A DNA stretch of 64,000 bases from Acidimicrobiia bacterium (GTDB lineage Bacteria; Actinomycetota; Acidimicrobiia; Acidimicrobiales; Poriferisodalaceae), in the NCBI GenBank assembly GCA_022826045.1, contig JAJDVQ010000013.1:20849-84848 (forward strand), read 5' to 3'. Below the pieces are notes generated by a model. It had not been told where the DNA came from, made no database searches, and worked only from the letters and a program-made list of their open reading frames with translations. The number at the start of each line of letters is the position of its first letter. Positions within the stretch are counted from its first letter, which is position 1. Position numbers and translations under genes: made by a program. Shown one piece after another: positions 26,666-35,817 of this stretch.

Positions 26666-28074
26666 GGCGAAGCCGCCTCACGACTGGCAGCCGCTTCGCC
26701 ACCGGCAGGCGCATCCCAGAGCACCGGCAGGTGCTTGAAGCCGTGCTGGAAGTTCGACAGCAGGCGCTCGGGCCTGCGGGCCGGGTCGAGGCGCAGATTC
26801 GGCATTCGCCACAACGACTCGGTGAACATCGCTGACATCTGGCGACGAGCCAGGTGGGCGCCCAGGCAGAAATGCGGTCCTGCCCCGAATGTCAGGTGCT
26901 CGTTCGGGCTGCGCTCGATGTCGAACCGGTCGGGCTCGGCAAACACGGCGGGGTCGCGATTGGCCGCCACGTGAAAGACCACCACCTTGTCGCCCGCACG
27001 AACGGAACGGCCGCCGAGTTCGACATGGCGCGAGGCCGTGCGGCGGAAGTGCACTACCGGCGGAATGAAGCGCAGCATCTCCTCGATGGCGCCCGGCAAC
27101 AAACCAGGGTCGGCGAGCAGCTTGCCGAGCTGATCGGGATGCTGCAGCAATGCCCAGAGCCCGCCGGGGATGCCGTTCCGCAACGTCTCGTTGCCGGCCA
27201 CGGCGAACAGGAAGAACATGGTCTCGAACTCTTCGTTGGTGATGCCGCCCTCAGCGTCGTCGGCCGCCAGCAGGATGGACACCACGTCGGCACCCGGATT
27301 CGCCCGCTTGTAGGTCGCAAGGTCGTGCGCATACCCATACATGTCTGCGAGGCCCTCACGCGAGCGAGGGTCGGGCATGCGACCGTCGGGTCCGGGGCGG
27401 ATCTGGGCTCGCACCTCGCAGGCGCGCTGCGCCATCTCGGTCCCTGTTGCCGGATCGAATGCGTCAGACACCGAGTACTCGGCGTCTTGGTAGCCGATGA
27501 CCCGGTTGGACCAGTCGAACAGCAGCATCCGGTCCTCGGACGGCACGCCCATGATGTCGGCGAGCGTCAGCAGCGGCAGCTCAGCCGAGACCTCCTTGGC
27601 GTAATCGGCGTGCCCGCGATGCACCACCGCACTCACGAGCCGTTCGGCCCGAGCAGAGATGGTGGCCTCCAGCTCAGCTACGGCGCTCGGTGTGAATGAG
27701 CGCATGAGCAGGCGCCGCAGCCGCGTGTGCTGCGGCGGATCCTGGTTGAGCATCATCCGCTGTACGAATTCGAGCATCGCAGCGGTCTGGGGATCGCGGA
27801 TCTGCGTGCCGCCCAGGTGGGACGAGAACGTCCCCGGATCGCGCAGCACCCGGTTCATCAGCTCGTGCGTGAGCACCGCCCAGAAGCCAGGCCCCGCCTC
27901 CCACCCCATGAGCTCCGGCTCGGGCACCCAGAGCACCGGGGCATGTGCGCGCAGTTCGGCAATCAGATCGTGCGGCACACCGTCCAGATATGTCCGCGGG
28001 TCGAACAACGGCGCCGGATCGAGCCCAGATGCAAACCCAGAATCAATCTCAGCGTCCGAGCCGACGGCTCCCAT
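26662..28074 (-). CDS. Cytochrome P450
   Basis: The 470-residue protein has all P450 landmarks: the I-helix FAVAGNETLRNG (Ala-Gly-x-Glu-Thr), the ExxR in EEMLRF, and the heme loop FGAGPHFCLGAHLARR with the Cys ligand. The DPPQHTRLRRLLMRSFTP C-helix region is typical of bacterial class I P450s. It needs a ferredoxin and reductase, neither of which is encoded nearby. The MFS transporter gene ends 5 bp upstream and the oxidoreductase overlaps downstream, so it belongs to the catabolic operon. Confidence 0.94.
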   Translation of the reverse strand: MGAVGSDAEIDSGFASGLDPAPLFDPRTYLDGVPHDLIAELRAHAPVLWVPEPELMGWEAGPGFWAVLTHELMNRVLRDPGTFSSHLGGTQIRDPQTAAMLEFVQRMMLNQDPPQHTRLRRLLMRSFTPSAVAELEATISARAERLVSAVVHRGHADYAKEVSAELPLLTLADIMGVPSEDRMLLFDWSNRVIGYQDAEYSVSDAFDPATGTEMAQRACEVRAQIRPGPDGRMPDPRSREGLADMYGYAHDLATYKRANPGADVVSILLAADDAEGGITNEEFETMFFLFAVAGNETLRNGIPGGLWALLQHPDQLGKLLADPGLLPGAIEEMLRFIPPVVHFRRTASRHVELGGRSVRAGDKVVVFHVAANRDPAVFAEPDRFDIERSPNEHLTFGAGPHFCLGAHLARRQMSAMFTESLWRMPNLRLDPARRPERLLSNFQHGFKHLPVLWDAPAGGEAAASREAASP

Positions 28075-28079
28075 GGCGC

Positions 28080-29372
28080 TCAGCGTGCCACTTCTTGCTG
28101 TCGCTGTGAGCCGGTGGCGGTGCCGGTCGTGCGCTGCGGCGGGCTCGGGGGCTTCGTGATCACGAAGAACAGCATGCCGAACGCTGTGAGCACCGCAAGC
28201 GCCACGAAGCCAGTCACGTAGCTGCCGGTTGTGTCAGCCACCCACCCTGCGGCGAGGGGGCCGACGATCGGCCCGATCATCACGATGAGCGAGCTCACGC
28301 CCATGATCGCAGCGAACGCCGAAGAACCGAAGTAGTCGGCTCGCAAGGCTTGCATGAGCGGCCCGCGCGCTCCCCATGCGAGCCCGTGGAAGATCACGAA
28401 CAGCACCACCACGAACGCGTTGGGAGCCCACGCCAGCAGCAGGATGCCGCCGGCGTGCCCGAACATGGCGACCGATGCAATGAGCCGCTTGTTGATCCGA
28501 TCGCCGAGCCAGCCGCCCACGGCCATGCCGGCGAGCTGCATGAGCGGCAGCGCTGCAGCGAACAGGCTGGCCTGCTGCAGCGAGTAACCCCGTTCTGATG
28601 TCAGATAGAGCTGCAGGTGCGCCATCACTGCGCCGACCACGAACAGGGCACTCAGGTGACCGAACGAGATTGTCCAGAACGCTCTCGTGCGCATCGCCTC
28701 CTTCGCCGTGAAGTGGACGTCGGTCAGGCCTTCGGCTCGGACCGTCCTCCCGTTGGCGACGATCTTGGCCCCGCCGTCGACCTCCTCGCCGAACTCGGCA
28801 GGGCTGCCGTCGAGATACTTGGCCAGCCACCACGCGACGGCAGCGCCCCCGACGCCGGTGACCGCAGCGGTGGTGCGCCAGCCGAACCACGTGAACGACA
28901 GCACCACGAGCGGGACGCATACGCCGCCCGCAGCGAGGCCCATGCCGCCGAACGCCAGCGCGCGGGCGCGCAGCCGTTCGAACCATCGCACGATCGCGAC
29001 GGTGACGGTCAGAAAGCCGCAGAATGCGCTGCCGACGGCCATAACGAAGAAGGCGCCGTAGAACTGCCACAACGAGTGCAGCTGGCTGAACCACACGAAG
29101 CCGATCGCCATGCCCACAGCGCCTGCCCGGGTAACGGCTTTGGGTCCGAACCGGTCGATCAGCCAGCCCTGCGCCGGTCCCAGCAGCGCCGTCTCGGCAC
29201 GATTCACCGCAAACGCGCCCGACAGGGCCGTCTTGCTCCAGCCGTACTCCCGCTCGATCTCCACCAGGTAGGCACCCAGCGCATGCATCACGAATGCGCT
29301 CTGGAGCCCCTGGACCACTGCCCCCGCACCCACCACCTTCCAGCCGCGGAAGGTGGTGCTGCGTTTGGACAT
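28080..29372 (-). CDS. Major facilitator superfamily transporter
   Basis: A 430-residue protein with about 12 hydrophobic segments. The N-terminal half contains GAYLVEIEREYGWSKTALSG and QGWLIDRFGPKAV, the latter fitting the loop 2-3 motif of the monocarboxylate-porter-like MFS branch. The track start at 29711 runs into the divergent gene; the ATG at 29372 (MSKRSTTFRGWK) has CAGGATG upstream and starts just before the first membrane span. It leads the leftward catabolic operon and likely imports its substrate. The 125 bp to the divergent amidohydrolase gene must hold both promoters. Confidence 0.88.
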   Translation of the reverse strand: MSKRSTTFRGWKVVGAGAVVQGLQSAFVMHALGAYLVEIEREYGWSKTALSGAFAVNRAETALLGPAQGWLIDRFGPKAVTRAGAVGMAIGFVWFSQLHSLWQFYGAFFVMAVGSAFCGFLTVTVAIVRWFERLRARALAFGGMGLAAGGVCVPLVVLSFTWFGWRTTAAVTGVGGAAVAWWLAKYLDGSPAEFGEEVDGGAKIVANGRTVRAEGLTDVHFTAKEAMRTRAFWTISFGHLSALFVVGAVMAHLQLYLTSERGYSLQQASLFAAALPLMQLAGMAVGGWLGDRINKRLIASVAMFGHAGGILLLAWAPNAFVVVLFVIFHGLAWGARGPLMQALRADYFGSSAFAAIMGVSSLIVMIGPIVGPLAAGWVADTTGSYVTGFVALAVLTAFGMLFFVITKPPSPPQRTTGTATGSQRQQEVAR

Positions 29373-29497
29373 CGTTACATCCTGCCTGATGAGGCGGCTG
29401 CTGCGTCGGTTCAGAGCCCCTCTTTGGGCTGATCTAGACTTGTTTTTTTCCTCCAGCCACGCACCAAGGACTCCCAACGGAGCGAGGAGGGCACAAG

Positions 29498-30340
29498 ATG
29501 GCACGCAAGGTGACGGCCGCAATCGTGCAGACGGCCTGGACCGGTGACAAGGACTCGATGATCGAGCTCCACGAGAAGTACGTGGCCGAGGCGGCTGCCG
29601 CCGGTGCCCGGGTGATGTGCTTTCAGGAGCTGTTCTACGGGCCCTACTTCTGCCAGGTACAAGACGCCGAGTACTACTCCTACGCAGAGGCAATTCCCGA
29701 CGGCCCGACAACCAAGCGCTTCTGCGAGCTCGCGGAACAGCACGAGATGGTGCTCGTGGTGCCTATGTACGAGCGGGAGCAGGCCGGGCTCCTCTACAAC
29801 ACCGCGGCCGTCATCGACGCCGACGGGACCTATCTCGGCAAGTACCGCAAGAACCACATCCCGCAGGTCAAGGGGTTCTGGGAGAAGTTCTACTTCCGGC
29901 CGGGCAATCTCGGCTATCCCGTCTTCGAGACCGCCGTGGGGACGGTCGGCGTCTACATCTGCTACGACCGGCACTTCCCCGAGGGCTGGCGTGCGCTCGG
30001 GCTGGCCGGCGCGGAGATCGTGTTCAACCCTTCAGCCACCAGCCGGGGGCTGTCCGCATACCTGTGGCAGCTCGAGCAGACATCCTCGGCGGCGGCGAAC
30101 ATGTACTTCGTCGGGGCCATCAACCGGGTCGGCGTCGAACCGCTGGGCGACAACGACTTCTACGGCACGTCGTACTTCGCCAACCCCCGCGGGCAGATCG
30201 TTGACGGGGCCGCGTCGGACCATGCCGAGGAGTTGGTGGTGCGCGAGCTGGACCTCGAGATGCTCGACGAGGTCCGCAACCAGTGGGCCTTCTACCGAGA
30301 CCGTCGGCCCGAGTCGTACGAACCGCTCGTGGCGCCCTGA
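29498..30340 (+). CDS. Nitrilase-family amidohydrolase, likely beta-ureidopropionase
   Basis: The 280-residue protein has the Glu-Lys-Cys triad of carbon-nitrogen hydrolases: CFQELFYGPYF (Glu), LGKYRKNHIPQ (Lys) and VYICYDRHFPEGWRALG (Cys). The motif set and its position directly before a dihydropyrimidinase gene point to N-carbamoyl-beta-alanine amidohydrolase (third step of reductive pyrimidine breakdown), although N-carbamoylputrescine amidase is close in sequence. The ribosome site GGAGCGAGGAGGG lies upstream of the ATG. It is the first gene of a rightward operon. Confidence 0.85.
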   Translation: MARKVTAAIVQTAWTGDKDSMIELHEKYVAEAAAAGARVMCFQELFYGPYFCQVQDAEYYSYAEAIPDGPTTKRFCELAEQHEMVLVVPMYEREQAGLLYNTAAVIDADGTYLGKYRKNHIPQVKGFWEKFYFRPGNLGYPVFETAVGTVGVYICYDRHFPEGWRALGLAGAEIVFNPSATSRGLSAYLWQLEQTSSAAANMYFVGAINRVGVEPLGDNDFYGTSYFANPRGQIVDGAASDHAEELVVRELDLEMLDEVRNQWAFYRDRRPESYEPLVAP

Positions 30341-30396
30341 GCGGCGAGCCAAGGCGGGAGCGGGTTGAGCAGATCGCGAACCAGGGGGACACATAG

Positions 30397-31806
30397 ATGA
30401 CGACGCTGATCAAGGGGGGCACCGTTGTCAGCTCGACCGGAGCGGACCCGGCCGAGGTGCTCATTGACGGAGAGCAGATCGTCGCGGTCTTGCAACCCGG
30501 CAGCGACATCGCCGTCGCAGCCGAGCAGGGGGCCGAGGTTGTCAATGCCACCGGACGGCTGGTCGTGCCCGGCGGCGTGGACGTGCATACGCACATGGAG
30601 CTGCCGTTCGGCGGCACCTACGCCTCCGACACATTCGAGACGGGTACGAGAGCTGCAGCGTGGGGCGGCACCACGACCATCGTGGATTTTGCCGTGCAGA
30701 AGACCGGCGAGAACGTGCGCGAATGCCTGGATGAGTGGATGGCCAAGGCCGAAGGCAACTGCGCCGTCGATTTCGGCTTTCACATGATCATCGGCGGCGT
30801 CGACAACGACTCGCTCAAGGAAATGGACCTGCTGGTCAACGAGGGCATCACCAGCTTCAAGCTGTTCATGGCGTACCCGGGGGTCTTCCTCGCCGACGAC
30901 GGCCAGATCCTGCGGGCCATGCAGCAGGCAGCCGGCAATGGCGGGTTGATCATGATGCACGCCGAGAATGGCTTGGCCATCGACGTGCTGGCCGCCCAGG
31001 CGTTCGAGCGCGGCGAGACCGCGCCCGTCACCCATGGCTACGTGCGCCGCAAGGAACTGGAGTCGGAGGCCACCCACCGGGCGATCCAGCTCGCGAAGGT
31101 CGGCGCCGCGCCGCTGTACATCGTTCACCTGTCGGCGGCAGAGGCCCTCGAGCAGGTGACGCTGGCACGCGACGCCGGCATGAACGTGTTCGCCGAGACC
31201 TGCCCGCAGTACCTGCATTTCAGTCTCGAAGAGCACCTCAACCTGCCCGGCTTCGGGGGCGCCGCCTATGTGTGCTCGACGCCGATCCGCTCCCGCGAAG
31301 AAGGCCACCAGGACGCCCTGTGGAAGGGGCTGCGCACCAACGATCTGGCCGTCGTGTCCACCGACCACTGCCCGTTTTGCATGAAGGAGCAGAAAGAACT
31401 CGGGCTCAACGATTTCCGCGCCATCCCCAATGGCATCGGCGGCGTCGAGCACCGCATGGACATGATCTACCAGGGCGTGGTGACCGGCGAGATCGGCTTG
31501 GCCCGCTGGGTGGAACTGTGCGCCACCACCCCTGCTCGAATGATGGGCCTGTACCCGCGCAAGGGGATCATCGCGGCGGGATCCGATGCCGACATCGTGA
31601 TCTACGACCCCGAGCATCGCTGGACCATCAGCGTCGACAACCACCATATGAACATCGACCACTCGGCCTATGAAGGAGTCGAGGTGACAGGACACGTCGA
31701 CACGGTGTTTTCTCGGGGTCGCAAGATTATCGACGGCGGCCAGTACCTGGGGCGCGCCGGCGACGGCCAGTACCTGCCTCGGGGGCTGTGCCAGTACCTG
31801 CAATAG
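30397..31806 (+). CDS. hydA: Dihydropyrimidinase (D-hydantoinase)
   Basis: The 469-residue protein is a cyclic amidohydrolase. PGGVDVHTHMELPFGG gives the first metal His pair, ITSFKLFMAYPG the Lys expected to be carboxylated, then MMHAENG, the bridging-site His in LYIVHLSAAEA and the Asp in VVSTDHCPF. Length and motifs match dihydropyrimidinase rather than allantoinase. It opens the ring of dihydrouracil or dihydrothymine to the N-carbamoyl beta-amino acid, which the upstream enzyme would hydrolyse. It starts 56 bp after that gene. Confidence 0.93.
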   Translation: MTTLIKGGTVVSSTGADPAEVLIDGEQIVAVLQPGSDIAVAAEQGAEVVNATGRLVVPGGVDVHTHMELPFGGTYASDTFETGTRAAAWGGTTTIVDFAVQKTGENVRECLDEWMAKAEGNCAVDFGFHMIIGGVDNDSLKEMDLLVNEGITSFKLFMAYPGVFLADDGQILRAMQQAAGNGGLIMMHAENGLAIDVLAAQAFERGETAPVTHGYVRRKELESEATHRAIQLAKVGAAPLYIVHLSAAEALEQVTLARDAGMNVFAETCPQYLHFSLEEHLNLPGFGGAAYVCSTPIRSREEGHQDALWKGLRTNDLAVVSTDHCPFCMKEQKELGLNDFRAIPNGIGGVEHRMDMIYQGVVTGEIGLARWVELCATTPARMMGLYPRKGIIAAGSDADIVIYDPEHRWTISVDNHHMNIDHSAYEGVEVTGHVDTVFSRGRKIIDGGQYLGRAGDGQYLPRGLCQYLQ

Positions 31807-31872
31807 GGGGCAGCACCATGGCCCGACGCAACGGAGCGTTCGGGCAACAGAACGGATCGGGGGACTGAGAAC

Positions 31873-32874
31873 ATGGACTTTGGCGTTGTTCTGCAGACCG
31901 ATCCGCCTGCGTGGCGTGTGGTTGACCTGGCCCAGCGGGCCGAGACGCTGGGGTTCGACTACGGGTGGACTTTCGACAGCCATGTGCTGTGGCAAGAGCC
32001 CTATGTGATCTACAGCCAGATGCTGTCGGCCACGAACCGCATGATCGTCGGCCCGATGGTCACCAACCCGGGAACCCGGAACTGGACGGTCACCGCGTCG
32101 CTGTTCGCCACGCTCAATGACATGTTCGGCAACCGGACGGTGTGCGGCATCGGCCGCGGCGACTCGGCCATGCGAGTGCTGGGCCACCGTCCCACCAGCC
32201 TGGCCGCGCTGTCCGAGTCGATGACGGTCATCAAAAGCTTGGCCGAGGGCCGCGAAGTCACCTACAACGGCACCCGTCAGCAGATTCCATGGTCGTCAGG
32301 CAGCCAGCTCGATATCTGGATGGCGGCGTACGGACCGAAGGCGCTGCGACTCTGCGGGGAGCAGGCCGACGGCTTCATCCTGCAGCTTGCCGATCCGCAG
32401 ATCGCCGAGTGGACCGTCGCCGCCGTCCGCCAGGCCGCGGCTGATGCCGGACGCAATCCCGATGATCTCTACATCTGTGTGGCAGCACCCGCATACGTCG
32501 GCGACAACCTCGCCCACCAACGCGACCAGTGCCGCTGGTTCGGCGGCATGGTCGGCAACCACGTGGCCGATCTCGTCGAGCGGTACGGCGACGCCGGGGG
32601 CGGGGTGCCCCAAGCGCTTACCGACTACATCGCCGGGCGTGAGGGCTACGACTACGCCGAGCATGGAAAGGCAGGCAACGTCCACACCGACTTCGTGCCT
32701 GATGAGGTGATCGACCGGTTCTGCATTCTCGGCGACGCCGATCATCACGTTTCCCGGCTCGACGAGCTGCGAGAACTCGGCGTCGACCAATTCGCCATCT
32801 ATCTCATGCACGACGCCAAGGACGAGACCCTCAACGCCTACGGCCAGCGGATCATTCCGGCGCTCGCGACCTGA
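31873..32874 (+). CDS. Luciferase-like oxidoreductase linked to pyrimidine catabolism (TIGR03842-like)
   Basis: A 333-residue luciferase-family protein beginning MDFGVVLQTDPPAW, with GFDYGWTFDSHVLWQEPYV near residue 30 and CGIGRGDSAMRVLGHRP near 97. This group is found next to hydantoinase genes in actinobacteria, and I infer a role in the same pathway, perhaps an F420-linked reduction of the pyrimidine ring since no DHPDH gene is seen here. The start is an ATG after GGGGGACTGAGAAC. It lies 66 bp after hydA. Confidence 0.87.
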   Translation: MDFGVVLQTDPPAWRVVDLAQRAETLGFDYGWTFDSHVLWQEPYVIYSQMLSATNRMIVGPMVTNPGTRNWTVTASLFATLNDMFGNRTVCGIGRGDSAMRVLGHRPTSLAALSESMTVIKSLAEGREVTYNGTRQQIPWSSGSQLDIWMAAYGPKALRLCGEQADGFILQLADPQIAEWTVAAVRQAAADAGRNPDDLYICVAAPAYVGDNLAHQRDQCRWFGGMVGNHVADLVERYGDAGGGVPQALTDYIAGREGYDYAEHGKAGNVHTDFVPDEVIDRFCILGDADHHVSRLDELRELGVDQFAIYLMHDAKDETLNAYGQRIIPALAT

Positions 32875-32884
32875 CTGGCGAGCC

Positions 32885-33844
32885 GTGCAAGCAGAGACCG
32901 CTCCACCATCGCATTCACCGGCACATTCGCCCGGGTCAAGCCCGTCGGAGATAGACGACCCGATCGTCCGCGACCAGTTCATCCGCCTGCAGGCGGAATT
33001 CGCAGTCTCGTGGGTGCCGAGGGGCCTTGTGCCACGAGAAGAGGGCGCCAACATCACCAACATTGCTCAGGTGTTCCAGCGAAGCGCCACCTTGCAGGTG
33101 CCCTTCGTGGACTCCGGCATCAACTCGGTGGCCGACCTCGAAGGCCGCACCGTGGGCAACTGGGGATTCGGCAACGAATTCGAGCTGCTGGCCGGGCTGC
33201 GCCGCAGCGGGCTGGATCCGGACTCCGACATCCAGCTGGTGCAGCAGAACTTCGACATGCTGGCGCTGATCTCCGGAGAGATCGATGCGGCACAGGCGAT
33301 GATCTACAACGAGTACGCGCAAGTGCTCGAGACGGTCAACCCTGCCACCGGCGAGCTCTACCAGCCGTCCGATCTCAACATCATCGACTGGAACGACGAG
33401 GGCACGGCGATGCTCCAGGACGCCCTGTGGGCTGATGCCGACCGCCTCGATGACGATCCGGCGTACTACGACGCGGCGGTCCGGTTCGTGGAGGCGTCGC
33501 TGCGCGGCTGGATCCACTGCCGGGACAACACCGAAGAGTGTGTGCAGATCGTGCTCGACAATGTCCCGACGCTGGGTCAGTCGCACCAGACGTGGCAGAT
33601 GAACGAGATCAGCGCGCTGATCTGGCCGTCGCCGTTGGGTGCGGGCATCATGGATCCCGACCTGTGGGCACAAACGGTTGATGTGGCCACCAGCGAGGGC
33701 ATCCTGGCCGCTGAGCCCGATGAAGGTGCGTACCGTACCGACATCGCCGAGGCGGCGGTCGCGAATCTGCGGGACGCCGGCGTCGATGTCGTGGGCAACG
33801 ACTGGGAGCGGATCCCCGTCGTGCTGCTCGAAGGCGGCGAGTAG
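32885..33844 (+). pseudogene. NMT1/THI5-like ABC binding protein lacking its N-terminus
   Basis: The 319-residue reading frame matches the NMT1/THI5-like substrate-binding family from about residue 40 on: VSWVPRGLVPREEGANITNI, then SVADLEGRTVGNWGFGNEFEL. Family members normally carry an export signal and about 90 more residues before this point. Here the first 40 residues are Ser/Pro-rich and unrelated, with no signal peptide or lipobox, and the start is a weak GTG only 10 bp after the previous stop. No ABC permease or ATPase gene is nearby. I read it as a remnant of a pyrimidine-precursor importer left after a deletion; an unusual cytosolic protein is the alternative. Confidence 0.65.
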
Positions 33845-33870
33845 CCGCTCGCACGCCCACCAGACCGGTT

Positions 33871-33901
33871 GGGGCGGCGGCGGTTCGTCCGCCGCCGCCC
33901 C
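33871..33901 (+). terminator. Strong GC hairpin closing the pyrimidine operon
   Basis: GGGGCGGCGGCGG, loop TTCGT, then the exact complement CCGCCGCCGCCCC form a 13-bp stem 27 bp after the binding-protein stop. There is no T tract, as is common for actinobacterial terminators. The 205-bp gap to the next gene holds nothing else I recognise. Confidence 0.65.
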
Positions 33902-34049
33902 GGTCGGCAATCTCCGGCGCCGGACCGGGCGCGGTCTACACGATGGAGACATCCGTCGCCGGGACCACTGAGCGCGCCGCGTGTGGCCGCGATGGTCTCG
34001 CCAACGGACATGATGGAGCCATCAGTTCGCCGAGACCTTCGAGCACGCG

Positions 34050-35069
34050 GTGGCCGACTCAGATCGACCTGACGTAAGACGCGGCCCGTGGCTCACCGCC
34101 CGGCAGGTCGATGTGCTCCTGGCTGCTGCGGCGATTGCTGCGGTCGGGACGGGTCTGGCGTCGTGGGCGGTGGGCACCGGCTGGGGCCGCTGGCTGACCG
34201 TCGCCCACGCCATTGCCGGCCTGAGTCTGCTGGCGATGGCGCCGGCGAAGCTCCGGGGCTCGGTGCGCACCGGGCTCAAGCGCCGTCGCGCCAGCCGGTG
34301 GCTGTCGATGCTTCTGGGGGCTCTCGTCGTCGCAACGGTCGTGCTCGGGCTGCTGCACGCCACCGGGCTCTGGCACGGCGTGGGCTACTGGTCGGCGCTG
34401 TGGACCCATGTCCTGCTGGTCGCGTTCGTGGCGCCGCTGCTGCTGTGGCACATCGTCAGCCGGCCGGGGCGTCCCGGCATCACCGACCTCGACCGCCGGG
34501 CGTTCCTGGGCGGGGGCATCGCGCTGGCAGCCGCAGGAGCTGCGTACTGGATCCAGCAGCTGGCGGTGGGCGACAACCGGCGATTCACCGGCTCGCACGA
34601 GATCGGCTCGTTCAATCCCGCCGAGATGCCGACAACCATGTGGCTCAACGACCGGTCGCCCCGGGCGAACGCCTCCGACTGGGAGCTCACCGTCGCAGGC
34701 GAGCCGGTACAGCTGCAGACCCTCCACGATCGAGCTGCCCCGTTGACCGCCGACCTCGACTGCACCGGCGGGTGGTGGAGCCGTCAGTCGTGGGATGCAG
34801 TGCCATTGGCCGAGTTGCTGCCAGAAGACGACGCACCAACGCTGGAAGTCACATCGCTGACCGGATACAGCCGCCTGTTTCCTGCCCGCGACGCGGACAA
34901 TCTGTACTTGGCCGTCGGCTACGGCGGTGAACCCCTGCGCCGAGGCCACGGCGCCCCGGTGCGGCTGGTGGCACCTGGCAGGCGAGGCTTCTGGTGGGTG
35001 AAGTGGGTCAGCCGCGTCGACGCCGTCAGCCGCCCCTGGTGGCTGCAGCTCCCCTTCCCCGCGGAATAG
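34050..35069 (+). CDS. Membrane cytochrome-like / molybdopterin oxidoreductase fusion
   Basis: The 339-residue protein has about four membrane spans in its first 140 residues with His residues typical of b-type heme proteins (TVAHAIAGLSLLAMAP, LWTHVLLVAF, LLLWHIVSRPG). A further hydrophobic segment near 155 follows DRRAFLGG. The rest is a sulfite-oxidase-fold domain with the molybdopterin Cys expected in LDCTGGWWSRQSWD. It would pass electrons between the membrane and a molybdenum site facing outside, as in YedYZ-type systems where the two parts are separate genes. The GTG start is uncertain. Confidence 0.75.
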   Translation: MADSDRPDVRRGPWLTARQVDVLLAAAAIAAVGTGLASWAVGTGWGRWLTVAHAIAGLSLLAMAPAKLRGSVRTGLKRRRASRWLSMLLGALVVATVVLGLLHATGLWHGVGYWSALWTHVLLVAFVAPLLLWHIVSRPGRPGITDLDRRAFLGGGIALAAAGAAYWIQQLAVGDNRRFTGSHEIGSFNPAEMPTTMWLNDRSPRANASDWELTVAGEPVQLQTLHDRAAPLTADLDCTGGWWSRQSWDAVPLAELLPEDDAPTLEVTSLTGYSRLFPARDADNLYLAVGYGGEPLRRGHGAPVRLVAPGRRGFWWVKWVSRVDAVSRPWWLQLPFPAE

Positions 35070-35179
35070 CGGGGCACCGCCGGCTGCGCTGCGTGCCAAC
35101 CCACGCTGGGCGGCCGACACGCAATGCGAGCGCGATACGCCAACGGACTGCATTGCCCGCTTAGCCTCCACCGCAATTG

Positions 35180-35196
35180 TTATATTTCGATATAAT
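35180..35196 (+). promoter_or_regulatory. MazEF promoter with palindromic operator
   Basis: TTATAT-TTCG-ATATAA (35180-35195) is a perfect 6-bp inverted repeat overlapping TATAAT (35191-35196), a consensus -10 box. It sits 14 bp before the antitoxin ATG, in an otherwise GC-rich region. This fits autorepression by the AbrB-type antitoxin. Confidence 0.7.
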
Positions 35197-35209
35197 CTTG
35201 GAGGCTGCG

Positions 35210-35467
35210 ATGCACACAGCGATACTCCGTCGAGTCGGCGGCTCGGTAATGCTGGCCATACCGCCGGCGCTGCTCGATGTCATGGAGGTGACCGTTGGCT
35301 CAACGGTCGGCGTTGCCGTCGAGGACGGGAACCTGATCGTCGAGCCGCGACGCCGCCCCAGCTACTCGTTGGACGAACTGATCGCGCAGTGCGACCCAGG
35401 CGCGCCGCTCGATGACGAGGCACGGGCCTGGATAGGCGGAGCACCGGCAGGCCGCGAGCTGCTGTGA
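35210..35467 (+). CDS. AbrB/MazE-type antitoxin
   Basis: The 85-residue protein has an AbrB-like swapped-hairpin N-terminus (AILRRVGGSVMLAIPPALLD) followed by TVGSTVGVAVEDGNLIVEP, and an acidic C-terminus that should bind the toxin. I start it at the ATG at 35210 after TTGGAGG, not the track's 35177, which lies in the promoter. Its stop overlaps the toxin GTG by 4 nt. It would neutralise the MazF-like toxin and repress its own promoter. Confidence 0.88.
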   Translation: MHTAILRRVGGSVMLAIPPALLDVMEVTVGSTVGVAVEDGNLIVEPRRRPSYSLDELIAQCDPGAPLDDEARAWIGGAPAGRELL

Positions 35468-35799
35468 CCCGCAGGGGGGACATCTGGCTCGTCGACCTCG
35501 GTCCCACAGCAGGCCACGAGCAGCGAGGAACGCGGCCGGTCATGGTCGTGTCGCCTGCGGAATTCAACGACCTGACCGGCACGCCTGTCGTCGTGCCCAT
35601 CACCACCGGCGGCCAATTCGCCCGCCGCCGCGGATTCGCCGTTTCCTTGGACACTGCGGGCACGCGAACGCATGGCGTCGTGCGCTGTGATCAGCCGCGC
35701 ACCCTCGATCTGGAAGCCCGCAATGGCAGAATGCTCGAGAGCGCGCCAGAGGACATCGTGTATGAGGTTCTTGCCCGCCTCGAAGCGATACTGACCTGA
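35464..35799 (+). CDS. MazF/PemK-type mRNA interferase toxin
   Basis: The 111-residue protein begins RRGDIWLVDLGPTAGHEQRGTRPVMVVSP, the MazF/PemK signature with the conserved Arg-Gly-Asp and Gly-x-Glu-Gln-x-Gly-x-Arg-Pro. VVPITTGG and GVVRCDQPRTLDL follow, containing the catalytic Arg and Thr/Ser area. Such toxins cut single-stranded RNA at short motifs. The gene starts at GTG in a 4-nt overlap with its antitoxin and ends 18 bp before the first (degenerate) CRISPR repeat, so it may keep the CRISPR locus from being lost. Confidence 0.92.
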   Translation: MTRRGDIWLVDLGPTAGHEQRGTRPVMVVSPAEFNDLTGTPVVVPITTGGQFARRRGFAVSLDTAGTRTHGVVRCDQPRTLDLEARNGRMLESAPEDIVYEVLARLEAILT

Positions 35800-35817
35800 A
35801 CGCATCTGTATCGCCAT

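Noticed and set aside
30292-32187. 631-residue minus-strand ORF
   Set aside because: It lies opposite the dihydropyrimidinase gene and has no recognisable domain; a shadow of biased third positions.
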